Source: Aliishimia sp963922415
GTDB taxonomy: Bacteria > Pseudomonadota > Alphaproteobacteria > Rhodobacterales > Rhodobacteraceae
DNA: 26,710 nucleotides
NCBI GenBank assembly: GCA_963922415.1
Contig: CAWUIP010000035.1
Span: 1 to 26,710 of the forward strand
Direction of reading: 5' to 3'
In this document: positions 6,959-15,274 of the stretch, piece after piece
How the letters are laid out: every line of letters starts with the position of its first letter
Numbering within the stretch: position 1 is the first letter of the stretch
Program-made: the position numbers and the translations under genes
The notes under the pieces: generated by a model
Seen by the model: the letters and a program-made list of their open reading frames with translations, nothing else
Database searches by the model: none
What the model was told of the DNA's origin: nothing

Positions 6959-9724
6959 ATGGCAGACACAGTGCGCTTTACCCTGGATGGGGAAGAGATT
7001 GAGGTGCCCGCAGGCACCACGCTGTGGGAGGCCGCACATGGGCGCGGCTTGGTGATCCCGCATCTGTGCCACAAACCGGCGCCGGGTTATCGCCCCGATG
7101 GCAATTGCCGCGCTTGTATGGTTGAGGTGGAAGGCGAGCGCACGCTGGTCGCCTCTTGCATCCGCGACGCGGCCCCTGGGATGGTCGTGAAAACCGAAAC
7201 CGCGCGGGCCACGAGCGCGCGCAAGATGGTGGTCGAGATGCTGCTGGCTGATCAGCCAGAGCGGGATGTGGCCCACGACAAATCCGCGCATTTCTGGGAC
7301 ATGGCTGAGGCTAATGGCGTGACAGAGAGCCGGCTGCCCACGCTTGAGGCCGAGCGCATACCGCTGTTGGACGACAGCCATGTGGCGATGAGTGTGAATC
7401 TGGATGCTTGTATCCAATGCGGCCTGTGCGTGCGGGCCTGCCGCGAAGTGCAAGTCAACGATGTGATCGGCATGTCCGGGCGCGGGCACGATGCGTACCC
7501 AACATTCGATTTTGCTGACCCCATGGGCGCGTCGACCTGTGTGGCCTGTGGTGAATGCGTGCAGGCCTGCCCAACAGGCGCGCTGCTGCCCGCAACCGTG
7601 ACAGACGAAAACCAAGTCGGCGACACAGGCGATTTTGACCGAGAGGTTGAAAGCGTCTGCCCCTTCTGCGGCGTGGGCTGCCAAGTCTCGCTGAAGGTCA
7701 AGGACGACCGCGTGAAGTTCGTTGAGGGCATCAATGGCCCGGCAAACGAAGGCCGCCTCTGCGTCAAGGGGCGCTTTGGCTTTGACTATATTCACCACGA
7801 TCACCGCCTCACCAAGCCTTTGATCCGGCGCGCGGACGCACCAGCAAAGGGGCTGAACGTCGACCCCGGCAATTGGCAGGAATTCTTCCGCGAAGCGACC
7901 TGGGACGAGGCACTGGACCTCGCTGCCGGTGGTCTGAAAGGGCGCGGTGGCGAGGTTGCGGGCTTTGGCTCTGCCAAATGCTCGAACGAAGAGGCATACC
8001 TCTTCCAAAAATTCATCCGGCAGGGCTTTGGCCATAACAACGTGGATCACTGCACGCGGCTCTGCCACGCGTCCTCGGTTGCGGCACTGATGGAAAACGT
8101 GGGCTCGGGCGCCGTGACGGCCACGTTCAACGAGATCGAGAATGCGGATGTGGCCATCGTCATCGGGGCCAATCCGATCGAAAACCACCCCGTTGCGGCG
8201 ACCTACTTCAAGCAGTTCACCAAGCGCGGCGGCAAGCTGATCGTGATGGACCCGCGCGGCCAGGCGCTGAAGCGTTTCGCCACCCATATGCTGCAGTTCC
8301 GGCCCGGTGCGGATGTGTCGATGCTGAACGCGATCATGCACACCATCGTGGATGAGCACCTTTACGACGAGCAATACATCCAGGCCTTCACCGAAAACTG
8401 GGAGGCGGAGAAAGCGCACTTGAAGGACTTCTCGCCGGAGGCGATGGAGGACCTTTGCGGTATTCCGGCAGAGACCCTGCGCGCGGTGGCGCGTGACTTT
8501 GCGCGGGCCAAGGCGGGGATGATCTTTTGGGGGATGGGCGTCAGCCAGCACATTCACGGCACAGACAATTCGCGCTGCTTGATCAGCCTCGCGCTGATGT
8601 GTGGCCATGTGGGGCGTCCTGGTGCAGGCCTTCATCCCTTGCGTGGACAAAACAACGTGCAGGGGGCTTCGGATGCGGGGCTGATCCCGATGTTTTTGCC
8701 GGATTACCAGACGGTCACCGACGATGGCGTGCGCTCTGCCTTTAACGAGGTTTGGGGGTCCGAGGACTTTTCCAACGAAAAGGGCCTCACTGTGACCGAG
8801 ATCATGGATGCGGTGCATGCCGACCAGATCAAGGCGATGTATATCCTGGGCGAAAACCCGGCCATGTCGGACCCGGATGTAGAGCACGCGCGCGACGCGC
8901 TGGCCAAGCTTGACCACCTGGTCGTGCAAGACATTTTCATTACCGAAACCGCCAATTATGCGGATGTGATTTTGCCCGCTTCGGCTTTTGCCGAAAAGAC
9001 CGGGACCGTGACCAATACCAACCGCCAGGTGCAGATGGGCCGCCCCGCCGTGCCGCCTCCGGGTGACGCGCGCGAAGATTGGTGGATCACGACCGAGTTG
9101 GCCAGGCGTTGCGATCTGGGCTGGACCTACACCCATCCACGTGAGGTTTTTGCAGAGATGAAGCAAACGATGAAGTCTCTCAACAACATCACCTGGGACC
9201 GGCTGGAGGGTGAAAACGCGGTGACCTATCCGTCGCTCTCGCCGGAAGATCCCGGTCAGCCCATCGTCTTTGGCGATGGCTTCCCACGTCCCGAGGGCCG
9301 CGCACGCTTCACGCCAGCCTCGGTCATCCCGCCCGACGATGTGCCGGATGCTGACTATCCGATGATCCTAACCACGGGACGGCAATTGGAGCACTGGCAT
9401 ACCGGGTCGATGACGCGGCGGGCCTCCGTTTTGGATGCGGTCGAGCCAGAGGCCAACTGCTCGCTTCATCCCGCGACGTTGCGCAAGCTTGGCGTGGAGC
9501 CGGGCGGTCTGGTGCGTCTGACCACGAAACGCGGGACGATCACGATCATGGCGCGCGAGGACCGCGCCGTCGCGCCCGACATGGTCTTTTTGCCTTTCGC
9601 CTTCGTCGAGGCGGCGGCCAACATCCTGACCAATCCAGCGGTCGATCCCTATGGCAAGATCCCCGAATTCAAATTCTCTGCCGTGCGGGTGGAGAAGGCC
9701 GAGGACGCCCTTGCGGCAGAGTAA
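6959..9724 (+). CDS. fdhF: Formate dehydrogenase alpha subunit (molybdopterin/FeS), stand-alone
   Basis: This 921-residue protein uses ATG 6959 with GGGAGA at 6947-6952; a longer frame from 6812 adds an arginine-rich tail and is rejected. Its domains in order are: [2Fe-2S] ferredoxin with Cys37, 50, 53, 67; two [4Fe-4S] sites, Cys151/154/157/161 and Cys194/197/200/204; and the molybdopterin core starting CPFCGVGC (Cys234/237/241 plus Cys268). The probable Mo ligand is Cys369 in HCTRLCH, matching the Cys/Sec-His pair of formate dehydrogenases, and a C-terminal dinucleotide-binding domain follows. It should oxidise formate to CO2. No beta, gamma or FdhD genes are adjacent, so the electron acceptor is unclear. 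The extra His/Cys cluster of NAD-linked FdsA appears lost near residues 103-116. A TATAGT at 6926-6931 is a weak -10 candidate. Confidence 0.9.
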   Translation: MADTVRFTLDGEEIEVPAGTTLWEAAHGRGLVIPHLCHKPAPGYRPDGNCRACMVEVEGERTLVASCIRDAAPGMVVKTETARATSARKMVVEMLLADQPERDVAHDKSAHFWDMAEANGVTESRLPTLEAERIPLLDDSHVAMSVNLDACIQCGLCVRACREVQVNDVIGMSGRGHDAYPTFDFADPMGASTCVACGECVQACPTGALLPATVTDENQVGDTGDFDREVESVCPFCGVGCQVSLKVKDDRVKFVEGINGPANEGRLCVKGRFGFDYIHHDHRLTKPLIRRADAPAKGLNVDPGNWQEFFREATWDEALDLAAGGLKGRGGEVAGFGSAKCSNEEAYLFQKFIRQGFGHNNVDHCTRLCHASSVAALMENVGSGAVTATFNEIENADVAIVIGANPIENHPVAATYFKQFTKRGGKLIVMDPRGQALKRFATHMLQFRPGADVSMLNAIMHTIVDEHLYDEQYIQAFTENWEAEKAHLKDFSPEAMEDLCGIPAETLRAVARDFARAKAGMIFWGMGVSQHIHGTDNSRCLISLALMCGHVGRPGAGLHPLRGQNNVQGASDAGLIPMFLPDYQTVTDDGVRSAFNEVWGSEDFSNEKGLTVTEIMDAVHADQIKAMYILGENPAMSDPDVEHARDALAKLDHLVVQDIFITETANYADVILPASAFAEKTGTVTNTNRQVQMGRPAVPPPGDAREDWWITTELARRCDLGWTYTHPREVFAEMKQTMKSLNNITWDRLEGENAVTYPSLSPEDPGQPIVFGDGFPRPEGRARFTPASVIPPDDVPDADYPMILTTGRQLEHWHTGSMTRRASVLDAVEPEANCSLHPATLRKLGVEPGGLVRLTTKRGTITIMAREDRAVAPDMVFLPFAFVEAAANILTNPAVDPYGKIPEFKFSAVRVEKAEDALAAE

Positions 9725-9733
9725 GGCCGCAGG

Positions 9734-10651
9734 GTGACGGGCGCGCTAGAAGCCTTCATCGATCAGCACCGCGTCGTGGTGCATCTAGGCGCGCACAAAA
9801 CGGCGACGACGTTCTTGCAAAACAGCCTGAATGCCGCGCGCGCGGATCTGGCGGCGGCGGGATGTCGGCTCCTCTTGCCTGTCGATTTGCGCGGGCAAGA
9901 GCAGGTCCGCCGCGTCGCACCTTGGAACGGGCCGGACAAGCGCCGTGCGGTGCAAGACGGAACCCAAGCCGCGCTGCGCGCGTTGATCGAAACGGCGGCT
10001 GGAGCGCCCGGAACACGCCGTGTTGTGCTGAGCGAAGAGTCCCTGATCGGCTCGTCCCACAGCAACCTGACCAGCGCTGTGCTTTACCCGGACTTTGCGG
10101 ATAACATGCGCCTGTTCCCGCGGGCGTTGGACCACCCCAACGTCACGTTTCTCTTTGCGGTCCGGGAGTATGGCGCATTCTTTTCGTCAAACCTGACGAC
10201 CACTGCGCGTCGGGGAAAGCTCTTTGACACAGAGGATTTGCGCGCGCGCTTACCGCTCCTGCCACGGCGCTGGCCAGACATCTTGGGTGAGTTGCGCGCG
10301 ACCTTTCCCTTCGCGCGCCTGCGCGTGTGGCGTTACGAAGACTTTCGCGACCTGACGGGTGCTGTCTTTGATGCGCTGACAGGGCAGGCTGTGCCGCCCG
10401 TAGAGGGTCGGGTCAATGAAACCCTGTCCCAACCCGCGATGGAGACGCTGTGGGCGCAGGCGGACGCCGATGGCGCCCTGCCGGAGCCCAAGCGCGCCGT
10501 CAAAGACGCGCTGGGGCAGTATCCCGTGGGGTCAGAAAACCCACCCTTTTCGCTTTGGTCCGCGGCACAGGCGGCGGAGTTCAAAGCCGCCTATGACACA
10601 GACTGGGCGGAGATTGTAAAGCTCGCGCCACGCGACGCCTTACGCGCCTAG
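9734..10651 (+). CDS. Sulfotransferase-fold hypothetical protein
   Basis: This 305-residue protein has the N-terminal segment VVVHLGAHKTATTFLQ (residues 14-29), which fits the PAPS 5'-phosphosulfate-binding loop of sulfotransferase-like P-loop proteins. Later, TRRVVLSEESLIG and FLFAVREYGAFFSS resemble the beta-strand and 3'-phosphate-binding strand/helix of that fold. Acceptor and donor are unknown, and many bacterial members have no assigned activity. The GTG 9734 start lies 9 bases after the formate dehydrogenase stop, so the two may be co-transcribed, but no shared function is evident. The stop codon sits in a CTAG shared with the convergent gene. An alternative reading is a non-catalytic relative. 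Confidence 0.7.
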   Translation: MTGALEAFIDQHRVVVHLGAHKTATTFLQNSLNAARADLAAAGCRLLLPVDLRGQEQVRRVAPWNGPDKRRAVQDGTQAALRALIETAAGAPGTRRVVLSEESLIGSSHSNLTSAVLYPDFADNMRLFPRALDHPNVTFLFAVREYGAFFSSNLTTTARRGKLFDTEDLRARLPLLPRRWPDILGELRATFPFARLRVWRYEDFRDLTGAVFDALTGQAVPPVEGRVNETLSQPAMETLWAQADADGALPEPKRAVKDALGQYPVGSENPPFSLWSAAQAAEFKAAYDTDWAEIVKLAPRDALRA

Positions 10652-11031
10652 CTGTCCATCTTGGCCCGCCATCGGGCCTTTTCCTCGGGGTCTAAGCGCA
10701 ACAAGACGACCGGCGCAGTCAGATCTGCAAATCGCAGCCGCAGCCCCGATGCATGGTCGTCTATAGACCGGCAGGGGAGGCGGCGCGTCATCATACCCGT
10801 TCCCAAGCGCCACAATATGCCAAGTCCGTTGTCAGTTTCGACCAAGGCCGCACGACCCGTCGCGGCAATGTCGACTTGAGAAATTGTGTCACCGGGAAAC
10901 GCGGCGCGCCAGGCACGGCCAACGGCCTTCTCTGTCAGCGGTGGGGCAAAACGCGCGCGCAGATATTGCACTGCCAAGCCCGCTAGGACGAGGGAACCAA
11001 AGCCAAGTGCTATAATCGTTTCAAAGGCCAC
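10648..11031 (-). CDS. Small membrane-anchored hypothetical protein downstream of acs
   Basis: The 127-residue product starts with one membrane helix (about residues 5-24, TIIALGFGSLVLAGLAVQYL), then a soluble region with AFPGDTISQVDIAATGRAALVETDNGLGILW and a basic RWRAKMDS tail. I do not recognise a named family. The GTG 11031 start has a strong AGGAGG at 11042-11037 with a 5-base spacer. That ribosome binding site forms one arm of an 11-bp stem with sequence just after the acs stop (see separate entry). The gene follows acs by 52 bases on the same strand and may be read from the acs transcript. Its stop shares CTAG with the convergent sulfotransferase-like gene. Confidence 0.7.
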   Translation of the reverse strand: MAFETIIALGFGSLVLAGLAVQYLRARFAPPLTEKAVGRAWRAAFPGDTISQVDIAATGRAALVETDNGLGILWRLGTGMMTRRLPCRSIDDHASGLRLRFADLTAPVVLLRLDPEEKARWRAKMDS

Positions 11032-11073
11032 GCCGCCCTCCTACGCCACAGTTTGCGCGCGTGAGGGCGGCGT
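11030..11073 (-). promoter_or_regulatory. Intercistronic hairpin that buries the Shine-Dalgarno of the gene after acs
   Basis: On the acs-sense strand, ACGCCGCCCTC (11073-11063) is perfectly complementary to GAGGGCGGCGT (11040-11030) across a 22-base loop. The second arm contains most of the AGGAGG ribosome binding site and the first two bases of the GTG start of the small membrane protein. The 11-bp GC-rich stem should be very stable. There is no following T-run, so a simple intrinsic terminator is less likely than translational control or processing. Confidence 0.65.
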
Positions 11074-11083
11074 CACGACCGGT

Positions 11084-13027
11084 TTACTGGTTCATCCGGT
11101 TGTCGATCAGATCGTCAACAACGGATGGGTCGGCCAGGGTGGAGGTATCGCCCAAGCTGCCAAAGTCGTTCTCGGCAATCTTGCGCAGGATGCGGCGCAT
11201 GATCTTGCCCGAACGTGTTTTCGGCAGGCCAGGCGCCCATTGGATCAGGTCTGGCGAGGCGATCGGTCCAATCTCTTGCCGCACCCAGGTGCGCAGCTCT
11301 TTGCGCAAGTCCTCGGACGGCTCCTCGCCCGACATCAGCGTGACATAGCAGTAGATGCCCTGGCCTTTGATGTCATGCGGGTAGCCGACCACGGCCGCTT
11401 CGGCGACTTTTTCATGGGCAACCAGCGCGCTTTCGACTTCTGCGGTGCCCATCCGATGGCCCGAGACGTTGATCACATCGTCCACACGGCCTGTGATCCA
11501 ATAGTCGCCATCTTCATCGCGCCGGCAGCCGTCACCAGTGAAGTAATAGCCCTTGTAGTCCGAGAAATAGGTTTTCTCGAACCGCTCATGATCGCCCCAA
11601 ACGGTGCGCATCTGACCCGGCCAGCTGTCGCGGATGACCAAAACGCCCTCGACCCCGTCGCCTTCGATGATCTCGCCCGAGGCGGGATCCAGCACCAAGG
11701 GTTCAATGCCAAAGAAGGGCTTTTGCGCGGCCCCCGGTTTGGTTGCGTGCGCGCCGGGCAGCGGGGTCATCAGGTGCCCGCCGGTTTCGGTCTGCCACCA
11801 GGTGTCGACAATCGGGCAGCGCCCGCCGCCGACAATGTCGTTGTACCAGTTCCATGCCTCTGGATTGATCGGCTCACCCACTGTGCCCAAGATGCGGATC
11901 GAGCTCAGATCGCACTTGGTCACATAGTCATTGCCCTGGCCCATCAGCGCGCGGATCGCCGTCGGCGCGGTGTAGAACTGGTTCACGTTCAGCTTTTCGC
12001 AGACCTGCCAGAAGCGCGACGCATCCGGGTAGGTCGGCACGCCTTCGAACATCACCGTCGTCGCGCCATTGGCGAGTGGGCCATAGACGATATAGCTGTG
12101 GCCTGTAACCCAACCCACATCCGCCGTGCACCAGAAGATGTCGCCGTCGTGATAGTCAAAGGTCATCTGATGGGTCATCGCCGCATAGACGAGATACCCA
12201 CCGGTGGTATGCACGACGCCCTTCGGCTGACCGGTTGATCCAGACGTGTAGAGGATAAAGAGCGGATCTTCCGCCCCCATCGGCTCCGCTGGGCAGGTGT
12301 CGGGCACGTCTGCTGCGGCTTCGTGATACCACGTGTCGAGCCCTGGACGCTCGGCCACTTGTTGGCCCGTCCGGCGCACGATCAGGCACTTCACCTCGTC
12401 AAAGTCGTTCAGAAGCGCCTTGTTCACGTTGTCCTTCAGGTTCGTGACTCGGCCCCCGCGCGGCGCGCCGTCGGCGGTGATCACCACCTTCGCGTCACAG
12501 CCGTTCACACGTGCGCCCAACGCATCAGGCGAGAAGCCGGCAAACACAATCGAATGGATCGCCCCAATCCGGGCACAGGCCAGCATCGCATAGGCCGCCT
12601 CGGGGATCATCGGCATATAGATCACGACACGGTCGCCCTTGCCAACGCCCATGCTCTTGAGAACATTGGCCATCTTGCAGACTTGCCCGTAAAGCTCGCG
12701 ATACGTGATATGGAGCGTTTCATCGGTGGGCTCATCCGGCTCCCAGATGATCGCAGTTTGGTCGCCGCGCGTCTCTAGATGGCGGTCAATGCAATTGGCG
12801 GCGACGTTCAGAACGCCGTCTTCGAACCATTTGATCGACACAGCACCAAAGTCATAGGACACGTCCTTTATCTTGGTGGGCACGGTCATCCAATCGACCC
12901 TGTCCTTCTCCTTCGCCCAAAACGCCGACGGGTCCGCGATTGAAGCAGCATACATCTCGTCATATTTGGCTGTATTCACATGAGCAGTCGCCGCCAATTC
13001 GGCTGGCGGGGCATAGGTCTTTGACAT
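11084..13027 (-). CDS. acs: Acetyl-CoA synthetase (acetate--CoA ligase)
   Basis: This 647-residue AMP-forming ligase activates acetate to acetyl-CoA through acetyl-AMP. Signature segments include the P-loop YTSGSTGQPKG, the A5-type WWQTETGG, ITGRVDDVINVSGHRMGTAEVE and the C-terminal PKTRSGKIMRRILRK. The lysine of SGK (about residue 608) is the conserved catalytic residue, the usual site of inhibitory acetylation. Length matches the Acs family. ATG 13027 is chosen because GAGGGAGGAC precedes it; a frame from 13126 has no such site. It is divergent from the TRAP genes over a 524-base gap. A small membrane protein follows on the same strand. Cytoplasmic. Confidence 0.96.
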   Translation of the reverse strand: MSKTYAPPAELAATAHVNTAKYDEMYAASIADPSAFWAKEKDRVDWMTVPTKIKDVSYDFGAVSIKWFEDGVLNVAANCIDRHLETRGDQTAIIWEPDEPTDETLHITYRELYGQVCKMANVLKSMGVGKGDRVVIYMPMIPEAAYAMLACARIGAIHSIVFAGFSPDALGARVNGCDAKVVITADGAPRGGRVTNLKDNVNKALLNDFDEVKCLIVRRTGQQVAERPGLDTWYHEAAADVPDTCPAEPMGAEDPLFILYTSGSTGQPKGVVHTTGGYLVYAAMTHQMTFDYHDGDIFWCTADVGWVTGHSYIVYGPLANGATTVMFEGVPTYPDASRFWQVCEKLNVNQFYTAPTAIRALMGQGNDYVTKCDLSSIRILGTVGEPINPEAWNWYNDIVGGGRCPIVDTWWQTETGGHLMTPLPGAHATKPGAAQKPFFGIEPLVLDPASGEIIEGDGVEGVLVIRDSWPGQMRTVWGDHERFEKTYFSDYKGYYFTGDGCRRDEDGDYWITGRVDDVINVSGHRMGTAEVESALVAHEKVAEAAVVGYPHDIKGQGIYCYVTLMSGEEPSEDLRKELRTWVRQEIGPIASPDLIQWAPGLPKTRSGKIMRRILRKIAENDFGSLGDTSTLADPSVVDDLIDNRMNQ

Positions 13028-13551
13028 GTGGTCCTCCCTCGTCGTCGCCGCGGACCCACAAGGTAGGCCGCGTGTCTTCGCTTGCTGCACATTAAACAGG
13101 CAATGCGTGGGGCTCAAACCGTCCAAGCGCCGCAGCGGGTCGGAATTGTAAATTGCTTTTCAATTATCGTGACAGGTTTGTTAACACGTGCGGATTGCGA
13201 GGCTGTTAGTTCCGTCAAAGCGTGCGGAAAACCGCACAGGGACACTTGGTCTTGTGCGAAGGCCTGCACGGCGCCCCCGGTAACACCTGGGTGTGGCGCT
13301 TGGCTTCTGCCCCTAAGCCTTTGGAAACGCTTTTTCTTTAAACACTTAAGGCCCCATCGACGGCAATGCTTGAAGAATCTAAGCCAGGGCTATTTTCTGA
13401 AAGCGAGAGTGACGCTTGTGTTGAGGAGCGCGAGCGGTGATCTTAGTCGAACACGAAAACGCACCAGCGTGCTGCGCGATTTGCCGTGCTTTGTGCGCGC
13501 GGGGCAAGAGAAGGGCCCAGCTAAGGGTCTGAAAGATAGGGAGAAGATATC
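13028..13551. other. 524-bp divergent intergenic region between acs and TRAP operon
   Basis: There is no convincing gene; a plus-strand frame at 13082-13555 has non-coding composition and overlaps the TRAP start. Visible dyads are AATTG (13151-13155)/CAATT (13161-13165), GTGCGG-AAAA-CCGCAC (13222-13237) and the 12-base near-palindrome ACACCTGGGTGT (13283-13294). The first two lie on the acs side and could be operator sites. I could not assign promoters with confidence. Confidence 0.5.
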
Positions 13552-14568
13552 ATGAAACATCTAGCTTTGGGCGCCGTTGCGGGCACTCTGACCTTTGCCT
13601 TTGCAGCCGAGGCTGTGGCGACCGAGTGGAACGTCTCGGTTTGGGGCAAGCGTCGCGCCTTCACGGAACATGTCGAAAAGCTTGCCGAACTGGTCAGCGA
13701 AAAGACCGGTGGCGAGTTCACAATGAACATCAGCTATGGTGGCCTGTCGAAGAACCGCGAGAACCTTGACGGAATTTCGATCGGTGCGTTCGAGATGGCG
13801 CAGTTCTGTGCCGGGTATCACCGCGACAAGAACCGTGTGATCACCGTTTTGGAACTGCCGTTCCTTGGGGTTGCGAACTTGGACGAAGAAGTTGCGGTCT
13901 CTGCCGCTGTCTACGCGCACCCTGCTGCGACCGACGAGATGGCGCAGTGGAATGCAAAGCTTCTGATGACGTCGCCAATGCCGCAATACAACTTGGTGGG
14001 CACGGGCGATCCGCGCGACACGTTGGACGAATTTGACGGCATGCGCGTTCGGGCCACCGGCGGTTTGGGCCAGGCGTTCCAGGCGGTCGGCGGTGTTCCG
14101 ACCTCTGTGACCGCGACCGAGGCCTATCAGGCGATGGAATCGGGTGTGGTGGATACGGTCGCCTTTGCGCAGCACGCGCATCTGAGCTTCGGAACCATCA
14201 ACCAAGCCGACTGGTGGACCGCGAACCTGAACCCCGGAACTGTGAACTGCCCTGTGGTCGTGAACATCGACGCCTATGAGAGCCTCAGCGACGCGCATCG
14301 CGAAGCGCTGGACAGCTCCGTGCCCGAGGCCATCGACCATTACCTGTCCAACTATGCCGGTCTGCTCGAGCGGTGGGACAGCGTGCTGGCCGAAAAGAAC
14401 GTGGCCAAAGTTGAGATCGACGAAGCCGTGATCGCGGAATTCCGCGCTAAGGCCGCCGATCCAATCCGCGACAAGTGGATTGCCGACATGGAAGCGCAAG
14501 GCCTGCCGGGGCAAGAGCTCTATGACCTCGTTGTCAAAACGCTCGCCGATCACCGCGGCGGCAGCTAA
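13552..14568 (+). CDS. TRAP transporter substrate-binding protein (DctP family)
   Basis: The 338-residue periplasmic protein has a Sec signal peptide (about residues 1-23, MKHLALGAVAGTLTFAFAAEAVA). The DctP/TAXI-like fold is shown by a first lobe with WGKRRAFTEHVEKLAELVSE. It is followed by the conserved DEFDGMRVRATGG, whose arginine usually binds the substrate carboxylate, and by the ATEAYQAMESGVVDTV region. The ATG 13552 start has GGGAGAAG just upstream. It delivers solute to the DctQ/DctM membrane subunits encoded next. The substrate cannot be read from sequence; the conserved arginine suggests a carboxylate, and the downstream DauA-like dehydrogenase suggests an amino- or hydroxy-acid. 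A strong hairpin follows the stop. Confidence 0.92.
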   Translation: MKHLALGAVAGTLTFAFAAEAVATEWNVSVWGKRRAFTEHVEKLAELVSEKTGGEFTMNISYGGLSKNRENLDGISIGAFEMAQFCAGYHRDKNRVITVLELPFLGVANLDEEVAVSAAVYAHPAATDEMAQWNAKLLMTSPMPQYNLVGTGDPRDTLDEFDGMRVRATGGLGQAFQAVGGVPTSVTATEAYQAMESGVVDTVAFAQHAHLSFGTINQADWWTANLNPGTVNCPVVVNIDAYESLSDAHREALDSSVPEAIDHYLSNYAGLLERWDSVLAEKNVAKVEIDEAVIAEFRAKAADPIRDKWIADMEAQGLPGQELYDLVVKTLADHRGGS

Positions 14569-14579
14569 CCAAACCCCCC

Positions 14580-14607
14580 GTAAGGTGCGGCAGTGTCCGC
14601 ACCTTAC
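14580..14607 (+). other. Intercistronic hairpin between TRAP binding protein and permease genes
   Basis: GTAAGGTGCGG (14580-14590), a 6-base loop and CCGCACCTTAC (14597-14607) form a perfect 11-bp stem starting 12 bases after the binding-protein stop. No U-tract follows, so it probably stabilises the upstream message or partially attenuates transcription. Either effect would explain more binding protein than permease, a common need in binding-protein-dependent transporters. Confidence 0.75.
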
Positions 14608-14638
14608 CTCCACACCCCCCAACAGAAAGTAACGTCCC

Positions 14639-15274
14639 ATGGCCGGAACCTCCGCCGTGTTGGAAGATGGCAGCCTCCTAAGCCGCCTCGACCGCCAACT
14701 GTTGAAACTTGAACGTGTCTTCGCCCTGCTCAGCGGCCTTGCTGCATTCAGCCTGATGTTTCTGGCAGCCTACTCCGTGAGTGGCCGTAAATTCTTTGCC
14801 TCCCCCCTGCCAGGCTACGTGGATTGGATCGAAGCGCTCATGCCGCTCATTGCGATCATGGGCGTGGCCTATGTGCAGCGCGATGGAAGTCACATCCGGA
14901 TGGACATCATCATCGGCCAACTCAAAGGGCGCGCTTTATGGGCCGCAGAGCTTATCTCGGTCATCTTGATCCTTCTGTTGATGCTCGCGCTCGTATGGGG
15001 GTCTTGGGCACATTTCGACCGGTCGTTTGACTGCGCGCGTCCGCTTTGTTCACGCGACAGCTCCATCGATATTGGCCTGCCGATCTGGCCTTCGAAACTC
15101 CTCGTACCGCTGGCCTTCGGCGTCCTGGCGCTGCGCCTGATGATCCAGGTCTACGGCTATGGCCGCGCCCTTATCTTGGGTTTGCCTACCCCTGTGGCCG
15201 TGCCGCTTATCCAAACCATCGAGGCGCAAGCCCGTGCAGAGGCCGACCAATTGGGGGAGACGCGCGATGGATAA
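14639..15274 (+). CDS. TRAP transporter small permease (DctQ family)
   Basis: This 211-residue protein has four predicted membrane helices, beginning LLSGLAAFSLMFLAAYSVSG and including ALMPLIAIMGVAYVQRDGSH, which carries the DctQ-type loop motif before helix 3, then IRMDIII. The loop between helices 3 and 4 contains SFDCARPLCSRDSS with two cysteines, longer than I expect for many relatives. ATG 14639 lies 70 bases after the binding-protein stop, beyond the hairpin. No strong ribosome binding site is obvious (AGAAAGTAACG). Its 3' end overlaps the large subunit gene by 8 bases. Confidence 0.88.
   Translation: MAGTSAVLEDGSLLSRLDRQLLKLERVFALLSGLAAFSLMFLAAYSVSGRKFFASPLPGYVDWIEALMPLIAIMGVAYVQRDGSHIRMDIIIGQLKGRALWAAELISVILILLLMLALVWGSWAHFDRSFDCARPLCSRDSSIDIGLPIWPSKLLVPLAFGVLALRLMIQVYGYGRALILGLPTPVAVPLIQTIEAQARAEADQLGETRDG

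Noticed and set aside
6905..9166. 753-codon open frame antisense to formate dehydrogenase
   Set aside because: It mirrors a strongly coding high-GC gene, has no ribosome site or recognisable domain, and is a composition artefact.
10886..12238. 450-codon plus-strand frame opposite acs
   Set aside because: Shadow of acs; the residue pattern (AHDxAR and H/R-rich stretches) is not protein-like.
13082..13555. 157-codon frame between acs and the TRAP genes
   Set aside because: Cys/Arg-rich random-looking product, no ribosome site, overlaps the binding-protein start.
13561..14640. Long minus-strand frame opposite the TRAP binding protein
   Set aside because: Antisense to a clear signal-peptide protein; no domain visible.
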